Assembly (NCBI GenBank): GCA_020849105.1
Contig: JADLGW010000021.1
Span: forward strand, 1 to 64,000
From: Phycisphaerales bacterium
GTDB taxonomy: Bacteria > Planctomycetota > Phycisphaerae > Phycisphaerales > UBA1924
DNA: 64,000 nucleotides
Reading direction: 5' to 3'
Part shown: in pieces, positions 54,201-61,355 of the stretch
How positions within the stretch are numbered: the stretch's first letter is position 1
How the letters are laid out: each line of letters opens with the position of its first letter
Notes under the pieces: generated by a model
Seen by the model: the letters and a program-made list of their open reading frames with translations, nothing else
Database searches by the model: none
Told to the model about the DNA's origin: nothing
Translations under genes and position numbers: made by a program

Positions 54201-54995
54201 TTAGGCGCGCGCCCGGCGCCTCCGCAGCGCCGCCAGCCCCGCCATCCCGAGCACGGCGGCCGCGCCGGGGGCCGGGACGAGCGTGATGTTCATCCCGCCG
54301 TCGAACACCGTGACCCACATGCCCTGCGGACCGAACGCCTCGCGCCCGCGGTGCGTCAGCACGATCTGGTCGCCCGCGTCGAGCATGATGCTCGTGAACT
54401 CGAGCGGGATCACGATTTCCTCTTCGAAGGACGGCGCCGGCGTCGGCTTGGCGTACGTCTGCGCCAGCAGCGGCGAGGTGATGCCGGAGGACGCGTCGTA
54501 CAGGCCGAGCATCAGGTCCACGTCCACGGGCATGCCGATGCCGCCGTTGCCCGTCCAGCGCAGACGCAGCGATCCTGTCACGTCAACGGCGGTGCCGTCG
54601 CCAAGAGGGTTGTTCCACGTCACCATCGGCACGGAATCGAACGTGGACGTGTGCAGGTTGTGGATGAACCGGTCCTGCATGATCGGCGGGCTCTTGTCGT
54701 CCCCTGTGGTCCACGCGCCCACGCCTGTGTTCCACCACTGAGGGTCCCACGTCAGGGGCGTTCGCGGCTGGTCATACCACGCTCCGGCCGACCCCAGCGC
54801 GCTGCCGGAAACGCTCTCATAGCCCCAGACGTCGGCCCCGCCGGGCCCCGGTCCGGGGTTGCCGACGGACGTGCCCGCCACGGTCCCGGGCGTCCAGTTC
54901 AGGGCGCGATTCCAGACCTGGGCCGAGGCGGCTCCAGCCGCGACCAGGCTTCCCAAGCCCACCAGAACGGCAACACGTTTCTCGCGCATCGGCAT
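54201..54995 (-). CDS. PEP-CTERM sorting-signal protein
   Basis: A 264-aa exported protein with signal peptide (KRVAVLVGLGSLVAAGAASAQ, cleavage near residue 25). The body has a jelly-roll-like beta pattern with LRLRWTGNGGIGMPVDVDLM and EEEIVIPLEFTSIMLDAGDQIVLTHRG. C-terminus LVPAPGAAAVLGMAGLAALRRRRARA is a PEP-CTERM-like signal (V-P-A-P, helix, Arg tail). ATG 54995 has GGGAAGG upstream. The protein is probably delivered to the cell surface by an exosortase not seen here. The terminator follows its stop. Confidence 0.8.
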   Translation of the reverse strand: MPMREKRVAVLVGLGSLVAAGAASAQVWNRALNWTPGTVAGTSVGNPGPGPGGADVWGYESVSGSALGSAGAWYDQPRTPLTWDPQWWNTGVGAWTTGDDKSPPIMQDRFIHNLHTSTFDSVPMVTWNNPLGDGTAVDVTGSLRLRWTGNGGIGMPVDVDLMLGLYDASSGITSPLLAQTYAKPTPAPSFEEEIVIPLEFTSIMLDAGDQIVLTHRGREAFGPQGMWVTVFDGGMNITLVPAPGAAAVLGMAGLAALRRRRARA

Positions 54996-55188
54996 CTCTC
55001 GCTTCCCTTCCCAAGGCCCGCCAAAGGGAAACATGCCACACGGATTCCCAGACGCCACCGAGAACGGCAAATCCACCCCTAGAAATCCGGCCAGGCCTCA
55101 ACTCGGAACACGTTGCCGCCGGCGGATGTCAAAGTGGGGAACCTGCAGGCCGACCGTGCTGGCTCAAACTGCGGTACTATCGCGGCCG

Positions 55189-55848
55189 ATGCATCCCCAA
55201 CGCCCGGTTCTTGTGCTCTGTGATGGGGGCTTGCCTGGGTTGGCATCGTGCGCCGCAGCCGCCAGCGACCGGGCCCCGGGATCGCAGGGGCGTCCACCCC
55301 CGGCCATTCTGGCGTTTCCGGGCCCCGGCGACCGGAACCTCTCGCACGCGGCGGCTCTTCGGCAGGCCGAAGCCTACGGCTTGGCGGTTCTGGATCCCGG
55401 ACCGCACCCTGGGGTGGCTGGGGTGGGAGCGCTCTCTGGCGAACTGCTGGCCGCGGCACAGGCGGCAAGGGATGCCCGGCTCGACGCGGTCGTCTGGCCG
55501 GTCCACGCCGGGCCGGGGCCGGAGCCCGATCTTGACGCCCTGGCGGAGGCCGTCGATCGGGCCCTGCTGGTGTCCGGCCTGGCCTCGCTCGGCCGATGGT
55601 CGCGGAGCGTCGAGGTGCTGACGCCCTATGTGGACCTGATCGACGAGCAGATCGCGGACCTGGCGCTGGACATGGACCTGCCGGTATGGACGTGCTGGTG
55701 GTGGGGCGACGCGCCGGGGCCCGAGGCGGCCCGCGAGCGCGACCGCTGGATGCCGGTGCTGGCCAGGCAGGGCTGGGTGGACCGGCGCACCCTCGCAACG
55801 GTCCGCGTAGCCTCTGTCACGAGCGGGGCCACGCCCCGGAGGAGTTGA
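55189..55848 (+). CDS. QueC-like protein with a degenerate P-loop
   Basis: A 219-aa protein. The start RPVLVLCDGGLPGLASCAAA is where 7-cyano-7-deazaguanine synthase (QueC) has VLLSGGLDSA, but the SGG(L/V)DS loop is broken. Later, LDAVVWPVHAGPGP, VLTPYVDLIDEQIADLALDMDLPVWTCWWWGDAP follow the QueC pattern of a P...L.K..I..LA..L..P...TWSC element, yet the terminal zinc Cys cluster is missing. Probably a catalytically dead or repurposed paralogue. It is followed 3 bases later by the ThuA gene and is probably co-transcribed with it. ATG 55189; moderate confidence. Confidence 0.5.
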   Translation: MHPQRPVLVLCDGGLPGLASCAAAASDRAPGSQGRPPPAILAFPGPGDRNLSHAAALRQAEAYGLAVLDPGPHPGVAGVGALSGELLAAAQAARDARLDAVVWPVHAGPGPEPDLDALAEAVDRALLVSGLASLGRWSRSVEVLTPYVDLIDEQIADLALDMDLPVWTCWWWGDAPGPEAARERDRWMPVLARQGWVDRRTLATVRVASVTSGATPRRS

Positions 55849-55851
55849 CCC

Positions 55852-57288
55852 TTGCGTACAACCCAATGGGCGGCGGCGTGCATGGCGGCGCTGCTGACGT
55901 GCGCCGCAGCGGCGCAGGACGACCGCGCGATACCGACCCTGCTCCTGACCGGCGCCAGCAACCATAACTGGCGGTACACCAGCCGCGTGCACGAAGACAC
56001 GCTCGAGGCCACCAGACACTTCGACGTCACGATCTCCGACGATCCGGCCACGACCCTGGCCGATGCCCAGGGGCTGAAGCGCTACCGATTGATCGTGCTG
56101 GACTACAACAGCGACCGGCGATGGCCCGAGGCAGCGGAGAAGAACCTGGTTGACGCCGTCCGCGGCGGGACGGGGCTCGTGGCGATCCATTCCGCGAACA
56201 ACGCGTTTCCGGGCTGGACAGACTACGAGGCGATGCTCGGGCTGATGTGGCGCGACGGGGCCGGGCACGGGAGGTTCCACCCGTTCGCGGTGCGGTATGT
56301 GGATGTCGAGCACCCGGTGACACGGGGCCTGCCCGACATGGCCCAGCATCCCGACGAGTTGTACCACGGGCTCACCAATCCGCAGAAGGTGAAGATCAGG
56401 TATCTGGCGACCGCCTTCAGCGATGCGGAGACCGGGGGCACCCAGCAGGACGAGGCGATGGCGATCGCCGTCCAGTTCGGGAGCGGGCGCGTCTTCGCCA
56501 CGCCGCTCGGACATGTGTGGGAGCACGCGGAGGACACGAAGGCGTCGATCAGCGACCCGCAGTTCAAGACCCTTCTCTGCCGCGGCGCGGAGTGGGCGGC
56601 TACGGGGGCCGTGACGCAGGGGATCGAGTGGGAGGACGTGCGATCGCACAACACGCTCACGCCGCAGGAGATGGAAGCGGGCTGGGCGCTGCTCTTCCCC
56701 GGCTCCGACACCGCCGCGTGGCGCGGGTACCAGGAGAAGGACTTTCCATCGTCGGGCTGGGTCGTTGAGGGGGACACCCTGCACCATCCGGCGGGCACCA
56801 GCGGCCCGGACCTGATCACGCGCGAGCAGTTCGCGGACTTCGAGTTCGCGTGCCAGTGGAAGGTCGCGCCCGGCGGCAACAGCGGCATCATGTACCGCGT
56901 GGGTGAGACCGAGGGGGCGTCCTACCAGACGGGCCCGGAGATGCAGGTGCTGGACAACGAGCGGCACCCGGATGCCAAGAGCACCAGGACCAGCGCCGGG
57001 GCCCTGTACGGACTGGTGGCGTGCGGCCTGGACGTGGTGCGCCCCGCGGGACAGTGGAACTCGGTGAAGATCGTGGTGCGAGGCAACCACGTCGAGCACT
57101 GGATGAACGGCTGGAAGGTGGCGGAGGTCGAACTCAACTCGCCGCAGTGGGATGCGCTCATCAAGGGCACGAAGTTTGAACCGTGGAAGGACTTCGGGCG
57201 TCTTCCCAAGGGGCACATCGCGCTCCAGAACCACGGCGACGACGTGTGGTACCGGGACCTGCGGATCCGCACGCTTCCGACCAGGTAG
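55852..57288 (+). CDS. exported ThuA-DUF1080 fusion
   Basis: A 478-aa exported protein with TTG start. After a signal peptide (CMAALLTCAAAAQ) comes a ThuA-like glutamine-amidotransferase-type domain: LLLTGASNHNW, RLIVLDYN, GLVAIHSANNAFPGW and the HPV-like YVDVEHPVTRGLP (about residues 25-250). From about 270 a DUF1080/3-keto-disaccharide hydrolase domain follows (GWALLFPGSDTAAWRGY, NSGIMYRVGETEG..GPEMQVLDNERHP, NSVKIVVRGNHVEHWMNG). The fusion is typical of planctomycetes that break down sugars or sugar ketones outside the cytoplasm. GGAGGAG (55838-55844) supports the TTG start 3 bases after the QueC-like gene. Confidence 0.88.
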   Translation: MRTTQWAAACMAALLTCAAAAQDDRAIPTLLLTGASNHNWRYTSRVHEDTLEATRHFDVTISDDPATTLADAQGLKRYRLIVLDYNSDRRWPEAAEKNLVDAVRGGTGLVAIHSANNAFPGWTDYEAMLGLMWRDGAGHGRFHPFAVRYVDVEHPVTRGLPDMAQHPDELYHGLTNPQKVKIRYLATAFSDAETGGTQQDEAMAIAVQFGSGRVFATPLGHVWEHAEDTKASISDPQFKTLLCRGAEWAATGAVTQGIEWEDVRSHNTLTPQEMEAGWALLFPGSDTAAWRGYQEKDFPSSGWVVEGDTLHHPAGTSGPDLITREQFADFEFACQWKVAPGGNSGIMYRVGETEGASYQTGPEMQVLDNERHPDAKSTRTSAGALYGLVACGLDVVRPAGQWNSVKIVVRGNHVEHWMNGWKVAEVELNSPQWDALIKGTKFEPWKDFGRLPKGHIALQNHGDDVWYRDLRIRTLPTR

Positions 57289-57350
57289 GGAACCGGCGGC
57301 AGCCCCGCTGGTATAGTTTGGGGCATGGGGGGTGGCCCAAGGAGAGGCGC

Positions 57351-58403
57351 ATGCGAGCGAGCCCGGGTGGCATGGGCAACGCTTCGTTGCCCGTGAGCGT
57401 TCCGAGCACGACGGGTCCGGCGCCCGGTCCGGGGCGGCCGGGCACCCCCGCGTTCACGCTCATTGAACTGCTCGTTGTCATCGCGATCATCTCGATGCTC
57501 ATCGGCATCCTGCTGCCGGCGCTGGGGCAGGCCCGGAAGACCGCGCGGCAACTCAAGTGCCAGACCCAGGTCCGCGGCATCCTCCAGTCCTTCGTCATCT
57601 GGGGCCAGAACAACAGCGACGACTACCCCCTGCCCAGCCGGCTGGACAAGGCGGATGCGACCGTCATGGCCCCCATGGGCAGCGTTGTGGGCGAGAACTT
57701 CATGAAGGACAACACCGGGAACATCTTTTCCCTGATGGTGTTCAACGGGTTCGTGCCGACGGAGATGTTCCGCTGCATCTCCGAGCCGAACTTCCAGGTT
57801 GTCAAGGACGACGCCTACGAGACGTACCAGCCGCAGCGCGCCGTGGATCCCGTCAACGCGCTGTGGGACCCGGGATTCGCGGGCGTCATCAACGAGACGG
57901 GTACGGCGTGCGGCCTGGGGCGCCGCAGCACCAACTCCAACGTCTCGTACGCCCACACGCCGCCGTTCGGCAAGCGCCGCGCCGTGTGGAAGGCCACCTA
58001 CGCGACGACCGAGGCCGTTCTCTGCGACCGGGGACCGCTCTACGGCGGATCATCGGGGGCATGGGACCTGGCGCCGGGCCCGTTCGGGGAGAACTCCGCC
58101 ACGCTCAGGACGCACGGCAACGGGAAGCGCTGGGCCGGCAACCTCGGGTTCAACGACGGGCGCGTGACATTCGAGCAGGAGCCGGACCCGCCCGGCCTGA
58201 CCTGGGTCTTCAAGGGGCTCCCCCCGGCCACGCGGTACCAACTCGACAACATCTTCGTCAACGAGAACGACGACAACGGCTCTCTGGAGAGCGAGGGCCA
58301 GCCCGGGCTCAACGGCAACGTCTTCCTCCGCACCTACTACAACGTGCTGGACAGCGGCGCAGGCAACCATGCCGGGGCGTACATCACGCCGCGGTGGGAC
58401 TGA
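57351..58403 (+). CDS. prepilin-type H-X9-DG protein
   Basis: A 350-aa pseudopilin. The mature N-terminus begins with FTLIELLVVIAIISMLIGIL after an unusually long (about 35-aa) Gly/Pro-rich leader, and the C-terminus has GNGKRWAGNLGFNDGRVTF, an H-X9-DG-like motif for proteins of this planctomycete family. Cleavage would be before Phe with Glu at +5. ATG 57351 has AAGGAG upstream and TATAGT (57312-57317) as a -10 candidate. The segment encoding [11 protein letters not shown] in the leader is an exact copy of a dispersed 33-base hairpin, so a repeat has contributed coding sequence. Confidence 0.85.
   Translation: MRASPGGMGNASLPVSVPSTTGPAPGPGRPGTPAFTLIELLVVIAIISMLIGILLPALGQARKTARQLKCQTQVRGILQSFVIWGQNNSDDYPLPSRLDKADATVMAPMGSVVGENFMKDNTGNIFSLMVFNGFVPTEMFRCISEPNFQVVKDDAYETYQPQRAVDPVNALWDPGFAGVINETGTACGLGRRSTNSNVSYAHTPPFGKRRAVWKATYATTEAVLCDRGPLYGGSSGAWDLAPGPFGENSATLRTHGNGKRWAGNLGFNDGRVTFEQEPDPPGLTWVFKGLPPATRYQLDNIFVNENDDNGSLESEGQPGLNGNVFLRTYYNVLDSGAGNHAGAYITPRWD
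57365..57397. repeat. 33-bp hairpin repeat inside the pseudopilin leader
   Basis: Exact reverse complement of 52342-52374 over 33 bases, with differing bases on both sides. Core GGGCAACG-CTT-CGTTGCCC. It lies in frame in the leader, upstream of the prepilin cleavage site. Confidence 0.85.
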
Positions 58404-58452
58404 TGGGGCGAAGGCGGCCCTTCGTGGTCGGCCTTCCCCTTCCCCACGGAAT

Positions 58453-58478
58453 CCCGCTCGCTCACGCTCGGGGCTCGT
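58453..58478. repeat. GAGCCCCGA-type dispersed repeat, copy 2
   Basis: Reverse complement of the element at 41790-41815 with two base differences (CCCGCTCGCTCACGCTCGGG at its core). It ends 19 bases before the start of the beta-synthase gene, so it lies in that gene's leader. Confidence 0.6.
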
Positions 58479-58497
58479 TCTATCCTGTGCCCATCGC

Positions 58498-59868
58498 ATG
58501 GATATCAAACCAACGATCCTCGAAGGCATCGGGAACACGCCGCTGGTCCGCCTGAACAAGGTGGTGCCCCAGGGGGCCGCGACCGTCCTCGCCAAGTGCG
58601 AGTACATGAACCCAACCGGGTCCATCAAGGACCGTATGGCCGCGTACATCCTGGATGAGGCCGCCCGAGCCGGACGCATCCGGCCCGGGTGCACCATCGT
58701 CGAGAATACCAGCGGCAACACGGGTCTGGGCGTTGCCATGTGGGCGGCGGTCAAGGGCTACCGGTGCGTGTTCACCATGCCCGACAAGATGAGCGCCGAG
58801 AAGATCAACATGCTCAAGGCCTTCGGGGCGGAGGTGGTCATCACGCCCACCGACGTGCCCGGCGACAGCCCGCAGCACTATGTCGAGACGGCCAAGCGGA
58901 TCGCCCGGGAGACGCCCGGGGCGTTCTACGTCAACCAGTACCACAACCCGCTGAACATCGACGCCCACGAGGCGGCCACGGGGCCGGAGATCTGGGCCCA
59001 GACCGAGGGCAGGTTCGACATGTTCGTCGGCGGCACGGGCACCGGCGGCACGGTCAGCGGCGTCGGGCGGTTCCTGAAGAAGAAGGCCCCCCGGGTGAGG
59101 GTGGTCGGCGTGGACCCCATCGGCTCCGTCCACTACCACTACTTCTACACCAAGACGCTCGCCACGCCGCACGTCTACAAGGTGGAGGGCATCGGCGAGG
59201 ACATCCTGTGCAACGCCATGGACTTCTCCGTCGTCGACGAGATGCGCCAGGTGAACGACAAGGAGTCGTTCGGCATGGCCCGCCGACTGGTCCGGGAGGA
59301 GGGCCTGTTCTGCGGCGGGTCATCGGGCTCCATCGTGCACGCCGCGGTGCAACTGGCCAGGGAACTGGGCCCCGGTAAGACCATCGTGACGGTGCTGCCC
59401 GACGCGGCCACCAGGTACACGACCAAGTACCTCTCCGACGCATGGATGCGCGACCACGGGTTCCTGTCGTCGGACCGCGACCTGGGCCTGGTGGAGGACC
59501 TGCTCAGAACCCATCCCAAGAAGGTCATCGCCGCGAAGGAATCCGACACGATCCAGCACATCGTGAACCTTTTCAAGACGCACGGCGTCTCGCAGGTGCC
59601 GATCGCGGGGGACGAGGGGCTGCCCGGGTTCATCGTGCACGAGGTGGACGTGCTCCGCGGCCTCCAGGCGGGCGAGGTGGACGCCTCTTCGCCGGCCCGT
59701 ACCGTCGCCCACCCCATCGGGGGCCTGATCTACCCGAAGGCCCGCATCGAGGAACTGTTCCGCATCTTCGAGACGGACCAGGTGGGCGTGGTCGTGGACC
59801 AGAACCGGATTGTCGGCATCGTGTCGAAGATCGACGTGCTCGACTTCCTGACGCACAAGCGCGCCTAG
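58498..59868 (+). CDS. cystathionine beta-synthase-like PLP enzyme with CBS domains
   Basis: A 456-aa fold-type II PLP enzyme. ILEGIGNTPLVRLNKV (start), CEYMNPTGSIKDRMA (PLP Lys44), ENTSGNTGLGVAMWAA, FVGGTGTGGTVSGVGRFLK (phosphate loop) and FCGGSSGSIVHAAV are all present. Two CBS domains follow from about residue 340 (HPKKVIAAKESDTIQHIVNLFKTHGVSQVPIA, then IEELFRIFETDQVGVVVDQNRIVGIVSKIDVLDFL). The enzyme joins homocysteine or serine in transsulfuration; the CBS pair may sense a nucleotide or SAM. Family length fits. ATG 58498 lies 94 bases after the pseudopilin gene, behind a dispersed repeat. Confidence 0.92.
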   Translation: MDIKPTILEGIGNTPLVRLNKVVPQGAATVLAKCEYMNPTGSIKDRMAAYILDEAARAGRIRPGCTIVENTSGNTGLGVAMWAAVKGYRCVFTMPDKMSAEKINMLKAFGAEVVITPTDVPGDSPQHYVETAKRIARETPGAFYVNQYHNPLNIDAHEAATGPEIWAQTEGRFDMFVGGTGTGGTVSGVGRFLKKKAPRVRVVGVDPIGSVHYHYFYTKTLATPHVYKVEGIGEDILCNAMDFSVVDEMRQVNDKESFGMARRLVREEGLFCGGSSGSIVHAAVQLARELGPGKTIVTVLPDAATRYTTKYLSDAWMRDHGFLSSDRDLGLVEDLLRTHPKKVIAAKESDTIQHIVNLFKTHGVSQVPIAGDEGLPGFIVHEVDVLRGLQAGEVDASSPARTVAHPIGGLIYPKARIEELFRIFETDQVGVVVDQNRIVGIVSKIDVLDFLTHKRA

Positions 59869-59899
59869 CGGAGCGGGGGGAAGAAAGGGGGAGAGAGAC

Positions 59900-60142
59900 G
59901 TGGGCCTGATCGAGCGGCAGTCCGGCGAGTTCGACGGCTCCGGCCCCGAGCGGGCGATCCCGGTGGAGAGCGTCGCCGACGAGTACCGGTGGGTGCTGCT
60001 CCACCTGCCGGGCTTCGGCCTGCAGAAGCAGTCGGTCGTGCGGGTGGACGGGACGTTCTACGACCGGATGGACCTGCGGGACGGGCAGGGGCAGGAGCGG
60101 CAGGTGTACTTCAGGATCGACAGGTTCTCTCCGCCCACATGA
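59900..60142 (+). CDS. small protein coupled to an ABC-2 permease
   Basis: An 80-aa protein from GTG 59900. VESVADEYRWVLLHLPGFGLQKQSVVRVDGTFYDRMDLRDGQ reads as a compact beta-rich domain, and GQERQVYFRIDRFSPPT follows. No family recognised. The start of the permease overlaps its stop (ATGA), which argues for a functional link, perhaps a regulatory or substrate-contacting subunit. The purine-rich AAAGGGGGAGAG before it is a usable ribosome site. Confidence 0.55.
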   Translation: MGLIERQSGEFDGSGPERAIPVESVADEYRWVLLHLPGFGLQKQSVVRVDGTFYDRMDLRDGQGQERQVYFRIDRFSPPT

Positions 60143-60915
60143 TCGTCAACCTCTACAAGCACCGCGGCTACATCTGGCGCACCGGCGTGGCGGAGGTGCG
60201 TCACCACTACGCCGGATCGGCCCTGGGCATGTTCTGGAACATCCTCCAGCCGCTCTGCATGATCCTGGTGCTGACGATCATCTTCACCACGGTCTTCAAC
60301 CGTCCCGACACCGACAACGTGCCCTACGTCGTGTACCTGTGCAGCGCGATGCTCCCCTGGACCGCCTTCGGCGAATGCCTGACGCGCGGGGCCCAGTCCT
60401 TCATCGCCAACGCCACCTACCTGCGGAAACTGCCCATCCCCGAGCAGGTCTTCGTTGCGCAGTCCGCGGTCGGTTCGCTGATCCACCTCGGGATCAACTA
60501 CGGCCTGCTGATCATCGTGGCGCTCATCGCCCACTGCACCCCGACGTGGCACTGGCTGCTCCTGCCGGTCCCGCTGTCGCTGCTGATTGCCCTGGGCTTC
60601 GGTTTCGGCGTCGGGCTGGGCACTGTCAACGCCTTCATCCGCGACGTGGGGTCGTTCCTGCCCTTTGTCCTGCAGATCGGCTTCTGGTTCTACCCCATCG
60701 TCTACAACCCCGCGAAACTCCCGCCGGTCATGCAGGTGGTGATCCGGTGCAACCCCGTCTACCCGTTCCTGGAATCGATCCGCGGCCTGTTCCTGCACGC
60801 CCAGGTCCCCTCGCCGGGCCTCTGGCTCGGGATGGTCGCCTGGTGCATGGCGTCCTCGGCGATCGGTTACATGATCCTCCGCAAACTGCGGTCGGAACTG
60901 CGGGACGTGATCTAG
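60139..60915 (+). CDS. ABC-2 type polysaccharide-export permease
   Basis: A 258-aa permease with six hydrophobic segments (for example ILQPLCMILVLTIIFTTVF and LLLPVPLSLLIALGFGFGVGLG). The amphipathic N-terminus YAGSALGMFWNILQP and the NAFIRDVGSFLPFVLQIGFWFYPIVY stretch are typical of the Wzm/KpsM/TagG permease group that exports O-antigen or other glycans and needs an ATPase (Wzt-type). No such ATPase is adjacent. The 3' end overlaps the convergent gene by 4 bases (CTAG shared). ATGA overlap with the small upstream gene. Confidence 0.85.
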   Translation: MIVNLYKHRGYIWRTGVAEVRHHYAGSALGMFWNILQPLCMILVLTIIFTTVFNRPDTDNVPYVVYLCSAMLPWTAFGECLTRGAQSFIANATYLRKLPIPEQVFVAQSAVGSLIHLGINYGLLIIVALIAHCTPTWHWLLLPVPLSLLIALGFGFGVGLGTVNAFIRDVGSFLPFVLQIGFWFYPIVYNPAKLPPVMQVVIRCNPVYPFLESIRGLFLHAQVPSPGLWLGMVAWCMASSAIGYMILRKLRSELRDVI

Positions 60916-61355
60916 GCGCGCGACCCCTTGGCGGCCGGGCCGCGGACGTCCGCGGCCGCACCAAAGACGCCCCAGTTGTCGCGCAGGCGCTCATCGCGCT
61001 TGAACGAATACCAGGCCCCGTCCTTGTGCCCGTGGGCCCTGATCCGGTCCGCGACCGTCACGCTGCCGGCAACATAGAACACGGGGCCGGCGCGCGTGAG
61101 GTTGACAAAGACGTAGGCGTGGGATGGTGCGCGGAGCGCCCGCGCCTGCGGGCTCAGCAGCCAGAAGTCGGCGGACCCCTGGTTCGTCTTGACCTGAACG
61201 CTGAACGCGGCCGTGCAACCCTGGTTCGTCACCAGGAGGTCGGCCGCCCGTTCGCTGCGGTTTGTCAGGGAGGCGATGAAGCCCCGCCCGGACAACTCCG
61301 CCGCGACCAGGTACACGCCCTGCATCCCGGACCCGTGCCTGTGGAGTTTCGTCAT
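60912..61355 (-). CDS. PD-(D/E)XK-like nuclease-related protein
   Basis: A 147-aa protein. GVYLVAAELSGRGFIASLTNRSERAADLLVTNQGC then FSVQVKTNQGSADFWLLS is the alpha-beta-beta-alpha layout of PD-(D/E)XK nucleases: an Asp in the AADLL strand, then Q-V-K in place of (D/E)-x-K. The second acid is Gln, so catalysis may be weak or absent. The remaining part has two strands and a basic tail. ATGA overlap with the polA stop, so it is coupled to polA. It may be a repair-associated or a mobile-element-derived nuclease. Confidence 0.65.
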   Translation of the reverse strand: MTKLHRHGSGMQGVYLVAAELSGRGFIASLTNRSERAADLLVTNQGCTAAFSVQVKTNQGSADFWLLSPQARALRAPSHAYVFVNLTRAGPVFYVAGSVTVADRIRAHGHKDGAWYSFKRDERLRDNWGVFGAAADVRGPAAKGSRA

